This document shows positions 11,307-24,475 of a stretch of DNA of 64,000 bases, in pieces. The DNA lies in the NCBI GenBank assembly GCA_916610825.1, contig OU744447.1, positions 16,866,926-16,930,925 on the forward strand, given 5' to 3'. The notes under the pieces were generated by a model that did no database searches, was not told the origin of the DNA, and saw only the letters and a program-made list of their open reading frames with translations. Each line of letters begins with the position of its first letter. Positions within the stretch are counted from its first letter, which is position 1. Origin of the DNA: Haliclystus octoradiatus (taxonomy: Eukaryota; Cnidaria; Staurozoa; Stauromedusae; Haliclystidae). A program made the position numbers and the translations under genes.

Positions 11307-14300
11307 ATGGCAGTCACACAATGTCTCGAACTTGATGTAAAACTGGATTACACGTACCATAAATTTCTTGTTGACACTGGGGCTGCCTGTTCTATAATTC
11401 CACCACACTTACTTAATCACATAATCGAAGAAACTGGGATTCAATTGGTTACTGCCACTTGTGCCTCTATTCCTGTTTCTGGAAAAGTTCAATTGGAAAT
11501 ATCAATTAAAGGCTTACACCGCTCATTTCAATGGACATTTTTAGTTGCTAATGTCACTCAACCTCTAATTGGATATGATTTTTTGTCACATTATGGCCTG
11601 ATTGTCGACTGCCAAAATAGACGTCTAAGAAATCCACTAACTAAATTCCGTATATCCTGCCTGGCCATCAGTTCAAGTCAACCTCATCAATTACTACTAC
11701 AACCTCAATTACCTGAATCTACACCTGCCTCCATACAGTCCATGGCACAAAACTACAAAGATATCTTTGGTGTCCCATTGGCTGTCACTGGTCATCATCT
11801 GTACCTCACAACACTGTTCATGTCATCGATACTGGAAATAATCAGCCGACTCATGCCAAAGCTCGTCAACTTCATCCTGCAAAGCTGAAATATGCTCAAG
11901 AAGAATTTCAAAAGTTATTGTCAACTGGTGTCATTTGTCCCTCATCAAGTTCCTGGGCGTCGCCCCTCCACATGGTCCTGAAAAACAAAGATGGTCAACC
12001 CACCTCAGAACGGCGTCCATGTGGTGATTATCGTGCCCTCAACCGTCTTGCAAAGCGTGACTCTTACCCTCTACCTCACATTCAATGTTTCACTCGTTCT
12101 CTTCATGGTTCATCAATTTTCACCAAGCTCGACCTAGCCAAAGCCTGTTTAAGCCTACCATCAAATACCTGTTTCAAAAGAAGACATTCAAAAGACCGCA
12201 ATCATCACACCGTTTGGCTTATTTGAGTACACCTGTATGCCTTTTGGTCTTCGTAACGCCGCTCAAACATTTCAACGCTTCATCGACTCTATTCTCCGAG
12301 ACCTAGATTTTGCCTTAGCCTACATTGACGATATCCTAGTCTTCTCCACATCAGAAGAAGAACACCACAGACACCTCCAACAAATATTTCAAAGACTACA
12401 ACAATTTGGTCTTCGTCTACAACCTGGTAAATGTGAATTTATGAAATCCGAATTAACTTTTCTTGGTCATCACGTCACTTCAGCAGGTATTCAACCATCA
12501 CCATCCAAACTCGAAGTCATCTCCAATTGGCCAACGCCCACAAACGTCAAAGATCTTTGCAGTTTACTTGGCTTCTTAAACTTCTACCGTCGTTTTGTTC
12601 CACAATATGCTGATATCATCTCACCACTCTAAGAACTTCTCACTACTTCACTACGCTCAAGCCGCAATTTTATATGGGAAATTCAACATACAACTGCCTT
12701 CGAAGTTATCAAACGCAAACTTTCAACAAATCTTCTACTACATCATCCTGATCCTGAATGCACAAGCTACCAGTTGGTCACAGATGCCTCAGCTCATGCC
12801 ATTGGCGCAGCACTACACCAGATGACTCCAGATGGTCCTGTCCCTATTGGTATGTTCAGTAGAAAACTTTCATCAATTCAACAACGATACAGCACATTTG
12901 ACCGTGAGTTATTGGCAGCCTATCTCAGCACTTTACATTTCAGAAATCTCATCACTGGTCGCAATGTCACTCTGTTCACTGACCACAAACCTTTATCTCA
13001 TGCTTTCAAAACGTCACGTCCAATGAAGTCTGACCGTAATCAACGTTACCTTGGTATCATCACTGAATATATAACTGACATCCTATACATTTGCGGAGAA
13101 GATAATGTTGTCGCTGATGCCCTGTCTCGAATGCCTTCTACATCAACTCATTTGGTCAACTCATCTGAACACTCAGACACTGCTGATGACGATGTACCTG
13201 GTATTAACTCTATCTCTGCTCAACCATTGACTCCTGCAACTGATCTGCCAGCCATTGCCAATGGTCAACGCCTTGCTCAACTATCTTGTAATGGTCCCAA
13301 TTTTAAAGAATACGACATTGGCTCCAACCAACAACTCATCTGTGAAACTTCAGAGCCGTACCCACGCCCATTGGTCCCATCTGATCTACAACAACCAATT
13401 ATCGATACATTTCAAAATCTTGGACATTTTGGTTTTCGCAAGACTGCCAATATGATAATGGAACGTTACTTTTGGCCCGACATGAGAAAACACATCAAAG
13501 ACCATTGCCGCACCTGTCAAACCTGTCAAAAAGTAAAGATTGGCCGCCACACCCGCTCTTCAATTGGTACATTTGCATTACCTTCTAACCGTTTTGAGAG
13601 TGTTCACATTGACATAGTTGGACCTCTACCTACACCTGTTTCTCCTCCTGAAGGTATCTATCAACTACCAGCCAGATATTTACTCACTATCATTGATCGT
13701 CACACTGGCTAGCTAGAAGCTACTCCATTGGTCAACACCACTGCTCCAGATGTCGCACACGCCTTCATCAACACATGGATTGCTCGTTTTGGAGTGCCTC
13801 TCTATGTTATGACTGATCGTGGTTCACAATTTGAATCTGAATTCTTTCATCATGTCTCTCTTGCAGTTGGTTTCCATCGTTTACGCACTACAGCATATCA
13901 TCCTCAAGCCAATGGTAAAATTGAGCGACAGCACCGCAGCATTAAAGTTATTCTGAAAGCCCGCAGCATCAACTGGCTCAGAGATCTTCCTATCGCCTTA
14001 CTCGCTCTTCACAGTGCACCTGATGACGATGGCATTTCTCCATTTACACGACTTACTGGTGAATGCATTATGGTACAGCGTATTCTGGCAACTGAAGACG
14101 CTGATCCAAACGCCTTAAAAATTTCAATAGATGATTTATTACACACACTATCTCCTAGAAAACAACGAAATAATCAAAAATGTTATATACCAAAAGATCT
14201 ATTAACTTCTACACATGTATGGCTTAGAGTTGACCGTGTTCGCCAACCACTGGAAGCACCCTATACTGGCCCATTCAAAGTCATCAGTCGCCACACCAAA

Positions 14301-14583
14301 CATTGAACTCACAAATGGATTACCGCAAACAGTTTCAATTGATCGTCTAAAACCCTGTCGTCGTACTTCTACACCAACATCTCAAACTACTGTATTACCA
14401 ACTTCACCTGATCCAACTCAAGATGTTCCATTGCAATCTTCAACCAGTACTCAAGATGCAACAAGTCTACCATCCACAGCACCAACTTCAGACGCAAACA
14501 ATTCTGCATCAGCACCTAAATCAACAACTACACGAACTGGTCGTCATGTAAGACTAAACCTTAACCCTAATTACATATATTAT
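11307..14583 (+). pseudogene. pol: pol of the Ty3/gypsy element (PR-RT-RH-IN), broken
   Basis: Protease: FLVDTGAACSIIP with the catalytic DTGA, near 11370. Reverse transcriptase: about 11918-12632, with a GDYRALN block, MPFGLRNAAQTFQRF and the YIDDILVF active site near 12327. RNase H: from about 12774, with VTDASAHAIGAALH, ELLA and TDHKPLSHAF. Integrase: an HHCC-type zinc motif (GHFGFRK to CRTCQTCQK) near 13420-13530, a VHIDIVGP first catalytic Asp, TDRGSQFES second Asp and ANGKIERQHR Glu. The frame shifts near 11890, 12130-12230 and 12630-12770. An in-frame TAG at 13710-13712 lies between the first and second catalytic blocks of integrase. A Ser/Thr-rich tail runs to 14583. It is not a functional polyprotein. 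Confidence 0.9.
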
Positions 14584-14793
14584 TGAGAAATCATAATTAG
14601 AAGATGCAAACAAGAAAACGAAGAACACAACCTATTATCTATCATTGAACATTTATTTTAGCATTTAAATCACTTTTATAATATCAATAATCAATTATAT
14701 AATCCTTATACATTTTAGCTTATAACATTTTTATTACTCTATATCATGCATTGTTATTACTTCCCTGGCTCCGCCATCTGGCGGGGGGAGTCA

Positions 14794-15087
14794 TGTAGGA
14801 ACCTTTCCGAACCCTCTTGACATTGTAGAACATATGATAACCTACATGACTCATATAATGACAACGCATGATCTATAATGACAACGCACAATCTAGAAGT
14901 TTCTAGCTTTCTTTTAAAACACTATAAATACAGCAAATGTAGAATATTATCTTATTATCTTTAAACTAACTTACTATCAACATATCAACTTCGAATTACT
15001 ATTATTATTCATAAGAAGAAATATATAAATCAATTCAACTTACATTATTATTATTGTTTCTTCATTACAATTATACAGTTCTCATCA
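14794..15087 (+). repeat. 3' LTR of the Ty3/gypsy element
   Basis: 294 bp, TG...CA ends. It differs from the 5' LTR by scattered substitutions and by a tandem duplication of an ATAATGACAACGCA block at about 14855-14890. The TATA-like CTATAAATAC is conserved. LTR divergence shows the insertion is not recent. Confidence 0.9.
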
Positions 15088-15102
15088 ACTTTAAAATCAA
15101 TC

Positions 15103-15196
15103 TGGTCTGAGTCTGAGTCTGGGTTTTAGGCCTCTGGTCTGGGTCTGGGTCTGGGTTTTAGGCCTCTGGTCTGGGTCTGGGTCTGGGTTTTAGGCA
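15103..15196. repeat. Minisatellite of GGTCTGGGTCT units
   Basis: Nested tandem repeat. A 6-bp GGTCTG/GGGTCT motif is packaged into units of about 40 bp that each end GGGTTTTAGGC. About two and a half units follow directly after the LTR element. Confidence 0.8.
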
Positions 15197-15199
15197 CTC

Positions 15200-15776
15200 C
15201 CCAAACATGGAAGCATCTCTGCTAAGTTATTTAGCAACGAACTGGTTTGGAAAGTTACAAGAGCAATAGAAATGGACGTCGTAAGGGCTTTTGGCGCTTG
15301 AAAAAATGTGTACCACGAAAATCAATTCACTTGCTACTAGCGTCATACGAATTGTGGACGGGAGACAGCGTTGAAAACAACTGAACTCGACTGATTCAAA
15401 TTTCATGTTTTTGTTTGCTTGATACAAGAATATTGGGGATTGAAAGAACAGGAAGAGATTTGTTAGCATTCAAAATCGAAATTTATCACCGAAACAAAAT
15501 GAAATTATAAGACAAGGTGTATTCGTTTTTAATACAGATGCTTTGATCATTGACTCCAAATTATGTTTGTAAACACGTGGGCTTCGCCTAAATATAGTTA
15601 GTATGATACGTATATGTATGTTTTATATTGCATTGTTTTTCTGTAGGCCTAGTATTTATGCACATAAATTGTAAAATTTAGAATCATATGAATTTAATTA
15701 GTGTTGATATGAAAGTAAATCTTATCCAAGTTGTTTTGATTTGCGTCAAACTTCTCAGACAGATAATCAGACTGTG
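15200..15776. other. Non-coding stretch
   Basis: No gene recognised. Short open frames here lack domains. Confidence 0.45.
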
Positions 15777-16656
15777 AGGCTAGGGTTATATGGACGCACC
15801 GAACTCAATTGATTCATTCATTCGAATTAAATGTCATGATAGCGCGCTTCGTATAACACCATTCGGTTCATCAACATTTCTCAAAAAACATTAAATGCGT
15901 CAAGCTAGCTCCGTACGTCAAGGCTTGACGTGCGGAGCTCTTCTCCATGAATTAAATTCATCGCCGCGTTATACGAGCGAGCTATCATCGCATCGAACTA
16001 AATACATTCGACTCACAGTACCGTGACTGAGCTCCTATATCTACCTTATATGGCAATAAACCGGGGGATGTGCAAATCATAAATTATTTTAAAGGATGTT
16101 TCCATGGCAATACGATAGAAAGAACATCGCTTTTGGGATGTTGTTATGGTGACTTGTTTATATGATTGAAAGATGGCTGACAGGGAAGCTGATGTTTTCC
16201 AAAATCATGATTTAAAACATTTTAAAAACGTTTTATTTTAGTCAATCACAATGCATCAGCACTAGAATTGGGGTCGCTTTTATCATAATATGTTATTATA
16301 ATGGAAATTTGCATTTAATTTGCTCTGAGTACTATGCCTTGATAGAACAAAAACTGTCTCCCATAAAAATGCTTGCAAACCTGTGAGATTACTACTTCAT
16401 ACAAGTTTCAAACTATAGATAGGCAAAATAGAACGGAAAAATCGCTGAAAATGAAAAATAATGCAAACAAAACACTCTGGTTTCAAACCATGCGGTATAA
16501 TTCCAAGAAAACTACTTCCTATCACGTGACATTTTGGCCAGTTTTTAAAGATCGTCGACATTCGGTTCGTCTGTATAACCCCAAATGCGAATTTAATGCA
16601 ATTCGGTGTCGCACCTAATTCGAATTGAGTTCGGTGCATCCATATAACCCTAGCCT
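15777..16656. mobile_element. TIR element of about 880 bp, non-autonomous
   Basis: Ends are inverted copies of AGGCTAGGGTTATATGGA followed by a shared YGCACCGAACTCAATT. The inverted repeat is about 35 bp with one or two mismatches. The inside has no transposase-like frame. Imperfect flanks prevent a firm call of the target duplication, so the superfamily is left open. Confidence 0.7.
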
Positions 16657-17469
16657 GACTCCCATTACGCTATTTATTTGTGAGCCGCATACATTTGTTG
16701 GCTATCTATTAGCCATAGACTTTGCGTTTCGACAAATAAGAATTGAGATTTATCCTAAACTGAAATTGATAATCCGGACTATTTTCTCGAGCTTTCTGTC
16801 GTGTCTTTCCATGGCAACAGCCACGAGGACTATCAGCTGACGAAACTTTCCTGAGGATTAGCCTAGTTTCTTGTAATCAAAACAACAAAACAAAGCAAAG
16901 GCTGCTGGTCATTCGAAACTCTTTAATCGTGTTGAATAGAGAGATTTGACTTGCTTGCCCAAGTCTCACTTTTACTATGACGATTTTGATATGTTGGTAA
17001 GCGCTTACCGCTCGTCAAATTGCCGTCTATCAAAGCGGGACTGATAGATCAGTCAATAGAGAGATATGCTTCGGAACTGGACTATGGATTGTTACAGTAT
17101 CCTATGGAAGGACCCATAGTATGGAATTAAATATTGCTGTGATATAGTTCACTCACCTAACCATTAGAGCCAATTCTATTTTGTGAATTTTGTCTGGATT
17201 GTGCGGTTCTGTCTAGACCATAGACTTGTTGGAAATTTGAAAGTTGGAAAGCGATGAAGAACAATCATTTATTCTCTTCGATTTCCTCAAATCCTCAGTT
17301 TTACTGATCAATAAAGTCGTACTTTTGTGTCCTCTCACCTTTAAAGTTGAAATTCGAGAGGTTTAGATATGGTTAGAGAGAGGAGAGGATGGTCAGTGCC
17401 AGTGCCAGGCCAGCCAAAATGTTATGCTTTTTTCGGCAAGAAATAGAAACTGTTACTTTTTCAATAGAA
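16657..17469. other. Non-coding stretch
   Basis: No supported gene, RNA or repeat. A 71-codon open frame at 16625-16840 has no recognisable features. Confidence 0.45.
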
Positions 17470-19420
17470 ACCGACACGTTTCATTGGTAAACAGAATATT
17501 CAACAGGCTGCATGGAGTCATGCGCAGTAGCACCCTGTCCCGTCTGATATTTTGGCCACATCTGAATTAAATCTGAATCTCGCACGATTGACTGTACTGC
17601 GGTTTAATTTGTATTTCAAACTCAACTTGACTTTGAGATTTCTGATGGCGGCCAGAAAAATGGCGGTCTTGTCCGAAAGTAACGAGATTAAAGTTTCAAA
17701 ATAACAGCTTTTGACAATAGTCATCGTCGTCATATAACATAATTTGTGTGGATACAAAGTTCTTATCCTGGTCATCGTAGAATTCCAGTACAGTTGATGT
17801 AATATTTATCAATTATTTGCACGTCTACGTTGTTACTTATCAACGAACAGTCTAACAGAGTCTACAGAGACAGAGTACACGGTGTATTTTTAAATAGCTA
17901 ATATTGAATATTGGACAGGGTAAGGGAAGATATTTGAAAAATTAACATGAAGTATGGTGTAATCTAATTCAGCTTTGAATAGTAAGATATGATAATATCA
18001 ATATAACATCAAAACATGACTAGATTGTAGGGGAGAGCGGGGTGAATTGGAACAAATTTTCTTAAAAAAATTATTGCTCCAAAACGGCTCACGCAAAACT
18101 CACAATTTTGGTATCGATTTGTAGGAAATTGTTTGAAGTTTATAATGCAAAATACCTGAATATTGTCAAATCAAAGTTGAAACAATGTTTAAAGGAAGAA
18201 TGACATTTTTTCAAAACCGCGATTTTGCGAAAATGTGGGGTGAAACGGAATGACCACAAATTTACCATTATTTCATCGAATTTGTTCAAATAAATTGAGT
18301 ATCATAGCTATTGAGCCTTTAAAAATTGATATCAACAATAATAAATTAGATAGCTAAAGAAACTTACTTCCAAATATTAATTTATAAGATTATTATTTTC
18401 CATTCAAAAAAATGCGTCTCCGTAAAACACGATAATATTTTCCCGTAAAAGTATAATTTTTCAAATTTCAGTTATAATTGAGAGAATATGAGTAAGGTTA
18501 ATCATTCAAATGGGTTTTAATTAGATTTAACCAATATAATATGAATAAAACAACATTTAATTTCATGCAGTCCTTCGACAAAGTCGCTTTCCTTCCGAAG
18601 GTGTCAAATTCAAAGAAACCGCTCATGCAAATGTTTTGTTTACATTATAATTCACACTGATTCACGAAGGAAATAATAAGTCAAAACAAGACAATACAAA
18701 CTCATTAATTTTACGTTGAAAATAAAACAACAAAAAGATCAATGGTTCAGAGAAATAATACAAGGCTATTTACTAATGAAAAGAGGCAATTGAACCAATT
18801 TAATGGATTAATTTGAATGATTTCTTCTTGGTGTGAAATCAAAGGCGGAGCAACAACAAAGCAAAGCAGTGTGAAGCCAGACTGTGATTGAAATGTTTCC
18901 CGCCGTGTTCCATTCAACCCCATTGTGAATCTTGCAACATAAACACTATTTACTAGAAAGTTTGTTGGAAAAGACAAAAATGACAACTGCCTACGTCATA
19001 ACACGGAAATTCTCTACACAATGGTATGCAATAACACCTGATGCGTGAAGAAATGAAAATAAAATCAAACGTGATGTGAAAAGCGAATGACTTGCATCGC
19101 GCGTACAAATTTTCAAAGGCTTATAATATTTTATTTACTTTATGTATAGAAATGAAACTTTACACAATGTTTAGACTATATAAGAACAATGTTCTGCTGC
19201 AAATTTGTAATTTTTGAGTCTTTAGAAGTTGTGTATTCCGATTCACCCCCGTTCCATTTCACCCCGCTCTCCCCTACACATAGAATAGGCTAGTCTATAT
19301 TTTCTAAAGTCATTGATCATAGACTAGCCTACCTTAAAATCATAGTCTATAACCTACATTAATCAGGAAAGTAAGGGAAGGAGCTCACTCAATCAACTGC
19401 GGTAATAATTGATGATAGTG
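17470..19420 (-). repeat. Left arm of a large inverted duplication
   Basis: 17470-18029 plus 19275-19420 together match, in reverse complement, the contiguous stretch 23800-24475. Shared landmarks include GAGTCATGCGCAGTAGCACC, a GGCGGCCAGAAAAATGGCGG block and CACATAGAATAGGCTAG. The 1245-bp gap between the two parts is a transposable element inserted only in this arm. The matching 85- and 94-codon open frames in the two arms (17518-17775 minus, 24155-24439 plus) are conserved by recent duplication and need not be genes. Confidence 0.85.
18030..19274. mobile_element. 1245-bp TIR element, TA target site, with an empty site in the paralogous arm
   Basis: Termini are GGGGAGAGCGGGGTGAA followed by WTGGAAC in both orientations (24 bp, one mismatch). 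TA lies on each side (18028-18029 and 19275-19276). The paralogous arm near 23940 shows a single uninterrupted TA at the same place, confirming insertion and precise boundaries. No transposase is encoded. TA duplication suggests a Tc1/mariner/pogo-type mobilising enzyme. A detached end of a related element occurs at 24981. Confidence 0.88.
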
Positions 19421-22139
19421 AGGCTTAGTGATCCATTGTCTATGATATGATTATCATATATACATGTATTTATCAGCTTTAATTTTAATCAATTCATTGA
19501 ATAAGAAATTGATTTTTCAAATCTTTATAATTCTCAAACATTCAATATATTTCAAAATGTTAGTTATGATATGATATATTAATATAGTACTTCTTATCGA
19601 TAAAATCTCTACCAAGCCACAGAGTTTTGAATGAAACAAGTCAGTTGCAGTGTATTGCGCTGAAAGTCGTCATACCATAAACAATTATATTGAAGCTTCA
19701 AAACTAACAGCGTGCAATATTAATCAATTCAGAAAATATCGATTATCTGAATTCCATAAAACAATGTAAATATTTAAAAGAGCATGAATGAACGATAGGC
19801 TTTTAATCAATTTATTTCAATTTTAAAAACTACAAGTAGGCGTAACTGTAGTATAGTTCAATGATAGCAAGAGCCAGTATATATGTTCATGTCATCTTGA
19901 AGCAAGACCATACGCATTGAAGTGTGCATCAGATCGAATTTACACAAAATTTATTACGGGTATGAATGTTGTAATGATCCGATTCCAATCCAATTTGAAG
20001 TAATATGCCAATTATAAATATAATCCGATTCGAAGCAAATAATTTGTAATTAATGTAAACTAATCCAAGTTTTTAATGTATAAATTTATGGTTGATTTCT
20101 TGATACAGTCTCAGGCGCTTTAATCAGATATCTTTTAACTTGATGCTGGATATTCTGCGTTAGACACTTAGTTACTACTACTGTGATAAAATACAAAACT
20201 ACCACACAGCAATAATAAATACCAGCATGAATAAATGTGACGTACTATCACTGTATGTCGTATAGCTGGCTTTGCTATAACAACAACTAATTGGTATTCG
20301 AGACCCAATGGATAGTGAGCACAATGAAGGCTAAACTGTATCTAATTTATTATTCAATCTACACATAGACAACATAGATAGATTACAGGAATTATATAGG
20401 GTGTTGACATGAGACAGTCACATACAGCACATCAAAATGATAATACAATATGTACAATGAATCAATAATCTTGATCATTTCCTTGAAGAAATTGTATAAT
20501 TCATTTCACATCAAACGTGTAATTGATGTACTAGAGAGTGGAATACTAGAGAGTGGAACATGAATGTCGCTATATGTACAAGAAGCGGTCAGTTGAGAGG
20601 AAACTAGAACACATTGATTAATCGCTACAAAGTACAAATACTCTTCCAAGTTTCAAAATCCAAAATCATCTGGAATCAATAAATACAAATTTTACCCAGT
20701 CCAAAGACCTAAAATATCACTACCTGGATGCGATCCAATCTGATTGGATTCGCACATCTTTAATACGCAGGTGCAAAATAAATGAGGCTCAAAACTTTCA
20801 GAGGTTAAATTTGTTATTCACAACTAACATATATATGTACTTTTGGAATGGTCAAATTCTTTAATTATTATATTTTCTTATTCGTAATTGACAATATTGT
20901 CACTTTAGTTCAACTTTCGTTGTGGGTTTGATTTTAAACACAGCCAAAAAGGTTGAAGGTTGTTCACTTAAATTATACCTGTCAGATATGACTCTGTGAT
21001 AGTATGATTAATGTAGGTTCTATTACAAAGTTTATATTATAGAGGGTATGATTTCTTCATTACTCAGAAATTTGGTCCTGATGCTTTTAAGAAAGTTCCT
21101 TTTAAATTTTATTTCATTTTATTATTACAAAATATTTCATTAATTATTATCATATGATTTTCACATAGATATATCTTTGGTTGGTGCTACGCAAATAAGT
21201 AGGCCTATTCCCCTACGAAAAATTTGTTGAGTTCATGAACTATTCATGAACCTTAAATACAAGCCTGTTTTACACATTCTGGGCAGTAGTCACTTTTCTG
21301 AGAAGTTATTTTAAATGTAGTTTTTCATTTTGAATAGGCCTTTCAAGAAACATTAGAATAACTGTTGCGTTGAGTCGTTTCAACTTTTCAAAGTGCAGTA
21401 CTATACATACTGATCTTCATACTATACACTTATTTTTGTGCTGCTTTCAATTTTTCTTACTGACAATTTTTATAGCCTTGATAGTTTGGGCTGAACGTAG
21501 CTATAGCTGGTTAAATGGCCTGCTTTTCATGAACAATTCATGAATATTTGTTGGTCCATTTAAAGCTCAAGAATTGTTATCACAGCCTGCATTTTGCGTA
21601 TACTTTTACGGATTAACCAAAGAGCAGCAGACTAGGTGGCAGCCATGGGCCTTGTGAGAGGATCAAAACAGACGGGAAAACTTGCACTAGCGCAAGTTAA
21701 ATAGGCACGTTCTTTAAACATTCTTGAGCACGGGCTTTACTTAGCGTATACTTTATTTCTAATCATCGATAATATAAATGACACCAATGCCATGTATCCT
21801 TGTTCAGTAGATTATGTAGGCAATCAAGGTGTTTTTGCATACTGTTGGTTCTCCCAGACGTCAGCACAGTTTCGAAATGATGGAAAACAAAGGCATCAAA
21901 CAAAATCTTTCTTGTTTCTAGATGTAAACATCAAGTGAAACTTACTACTGTTGTGCAGGAACGTTTTCTAATTCATGATTGGTAAATTGATAGTTGTTAA
22001 ATGAATTCAATTAATTTCGACAATACAGGCAAAGAGAAATTGCTCCATAATTATTGTTATCCTGTTTATGAATAAATTTGTGAATAGGGCTAATTTGACT
22101 ACCTTGAACAACGCACACTGAAAATACCCACGTGACAAG
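19421..22139. other. Long AT-rich non-coding stretch
   Basis: No supported gene over 2.7 kb. Only remnants of the GTTCATGAAC repeat family are seen, at about 21225-21255 (preceded by CCCCTACGAAAA) and 21525-21575. Confidence 0.5.
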
Positions 22140-22500
22140 AGAGAGATTCAAAACTCAGAGGGGGTGTAAGAGGAGAGTTTCAGACAAAATCGGTACAAAA
22201 TTAGAAATGCATTTGATTGATTCTGAAGTGACTTAAAAGAAGGTAGTAGGGGAGACAGATTAGCTACAAGACTCGAGTAACAATGTCTTCAAAGGTTTTG
22301 GTACAGCATTGTGCTGCCCAGAGTTGCACCCATGTAGCTTTTTCTGCTACAGTATTCCAGGACCACGCCAAACGCCTAGTCTTATTAAAATTAATTTGAA
22401 AACAATGGCCACATGCTCCTTTGCCAGAATTCATAGTGGTCACCTCTATGCAGCAGCCAACCGTCTACAGTGGTCACTCTTGGTATGCCTGAAATAGTAT
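22140..22500 (+). repeat. Member of a dispersed repeat also at 40150-40520
   Basis: Blocks shared in order with the intronic copy in the RNF19-like gene include GACAAAATCGGTACAAAATTA-like, GACTT-rich, ACGCCAAACGCCTAG-like and AATGGCCACATGCTCC-like sequence. Similarity is partial, so this is an old, unnamed family. The 62-codon frame at 22309-22497 lies inside it. Confidence 0.5.
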
Positions 22501-22729
22501 TTTCTATCTAATCAACCTTGCATATAAAGGCCACCTGCATATAATGGTGTGATGGGATCATTTTGTTTCACTTCGCAGTTTACAATTTAAATTTAACCAC
22601 GTAAGCTTCAAGCTCGTTTGCATGGGAATGAATGTCTGAACAGCAGTCAAATTTATAATCAACTAATTTAAATTACAATGAGCTCTATTACATGAAAGTT
22701 ACTGGTACATATAGATAAAATACATTTTG

Positions 22730-22800
22730 TGAGGCGATGAGGTATCAAACCCCGGTCTCCCACAGGAACTACATGCACTCTACTATTGAGCTACCAGTCT
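22730..22800 (-). repeat. tRNA-like sequence (tRNA pseudogene or SINE head)
   Basis: Read on the minus strand, it has an A-box-like TGGTAGCTCAATAGTAGAG and a B-box-like GGTTTGATACC at tRNA spacing (about 35 bp apart). Acceptor pairing is poor and the T-arm is degenerate, so a working tRNA is unlikely. RNA polymerase III SINE origin is likely. Confidence 0.5.
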
Positions 22801-23799
22801 ACATTGATCAATTTATCTACCTCTCATAGCTGGCTGCTATACACAGATTTCAACTGTATCTATTTCTAAACTCATTATTTTGATGTTTGCTTGAAGAACA
22901 TCAATTTTCATAAATGTATGATGATATTTTTAGTAAAGGTGTACACACACAAAAGTAGGCCCTACACGAAATATAAACCATCCCTCTATTGTTTCATGAT
23001 TTCTGCCAAGGCATGTTAGGGGCATATTTGCTATTGAAAAGTTAACATTTCTCTTTGCTGATTACTAGGCTTAATCTACAAAACATATGTCTGCGTACAG
23101 TCGAGCTCTCAGCCTCCCGTATGTCTAACATAATTTCTAGGAGGTAGTTTAATATCACGAGACATCCTGATGAAGATTACCGATGTTGCTTAAATTTTAA
23201 TTATCTTGACTGATCACCTCAGAATGCTGTCTCTTTCAACTTTGTAGGGGCCTACTACCCTTTATAAATCAAAAATTAGCTTAGCCCATAATCTTGTAGA
23301 TTGTCCATTAGTTATTTGTTGTGTAAGTATCTCATATTGATGCATATACACACATGTTGATACATATTAATTAATAATTATTATAGGCAAGGTGTAAAGG
23401 ATTATGACAAAGTAATCGTCCCAAATGCCACAATTGTCTTGTTTCTGCAAGTGGTTAAGAGTCCATTTATTAGCTGTGCTATATCCACGGTGGAACACTT
23501 TATCAGAGGATTTTGTTCTGCAAGTAGCCTACATTTCTATGATTTTAAACAATATTACAAACATTTACTCTGGCTCAGTGTTGCAAAGTCTACAATAAAA
23601 ATAGATAAGTTTGTTTACTATTTCAGATAAGTTGTTTTTAAAAACAATAACTATTAGTTTTCAACTGAATTGAGATACTGTGTGTAGTGGAGACCAAAAG
23701 CTCTTCCATAATAGTCGCTCATTAATGTTAGCTTTTTTGTAATTTAATAAATACTATATCAGATCAAAGACAGTGGGTCACTAAGCCTATCTATTATCA
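22801..23799. other. Non-coding stretch
   Basis: No supported gene or repeat. Confidence 0.45.
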
Positions 23800-24475
23800 G
23801 TTAGTACCTTGGCCCTTACTTGATTGAGTGAGCTCCTTCCCTTGCTTTTCTGATTAATGTAGGTTATAGACTATGATTTGAAGGTAGGCTAGTCTACGAG
23901 CAATGACTTTAGAAAATATAGACTAGCTTATTCTATGTGTACAATTTATTCATGTTTTGATGTTATATTGATATTATCATATCTTACTATTCAAAGCTGA
24001 GTTAGATTACACCATATTTCATGTTAATTTTTCAAATATCTTCCCTTACCCTGTCCAATATTCAATATTAGCTATTTAAAAATACACCGTGTACTCTGTC
24101 TCTGTTAGACTGTTCGTTGATAAGTAACAACGTAGACATGCAAATAATTGATAAATGTTACATCAACTGTACTGGAATTTTACGATGACCAGGATAAGAA
24201 CTTTGTATCCACACAAATTATATTATATGACGATGACTATTGTCGAAAGCTGTTATTTTGAAACTTTAATCTCATTACTTTCGGACAAGACCGCCATTTT
24301 TCTGGCCGCCATCAGAAATCTCAAAGTCAAGTTGAGTTTGAAATACAAATCAAACCGCAGTACAGTCAATCGTGCGAGATTCAGATTTAATTCAGATGTG
24401 GCCAAAATATCAGACGGGACAGGGTGCTACTGCGCATGACTCCATGCAGCCTGTTGAATATTCTGTTTACCAAAA
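23800..24475 (+). repeat. Right arm of the inverted duplication, promoter-proximal
   Basis: Reverse complement of the left arm at 17470-19420, without the 1245-bp insertion. It ends about 100 bp before the ATG of the glucosidase-II-beta-like gene. It contains CCGCCATTTT and GCCGCCATC, which resemble YY1 sites, and a TGCGCATG core resembling an NRF1 half-site. It probably carries that gene's promoter or first-exon region, duplicated in the other arm. Confidence 0.8.

Larger units (their letters stand above)
10033..15087 (+). mobile_element. Ty3/gypsy LTR retrotransposon, degenerate
   Basis: A complete-length element of about 5.05 kb is bounded by LTRs (10033-10310 and 14794-15087), each starting TGTAGGAAC and ending CTCATCA. 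ACTT flanks both outer ends (10029-10032 and 15088-15091), a probable target duplication. A purine tract GGCGGGGGGAG sits just before the 3' LTR. TGGTCTGTCGAA just after the 5' LTR is the likely primer-binding site. Domain order is gag, protease, reverse transcriptase, RNase H, integrase, which defines the Ty3/gypsy (Metaviridae) type. No env-like frame follows. Frameshifts and stop codons in gag and pol show it is not autonomous now. Confidence 0.93.

Noticed and set aside
17270..17300. Minus-strand CTGAGGA ... GAAA near 17290
   Set aside because: No stem II can form between the two core pieces.
17518..17775. 85-codon frame conserved at 24155-24439
   Set aside because: The similarity is explained by the inverted duplication of non-coding DNA. 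There is no domain, and the frame is short.
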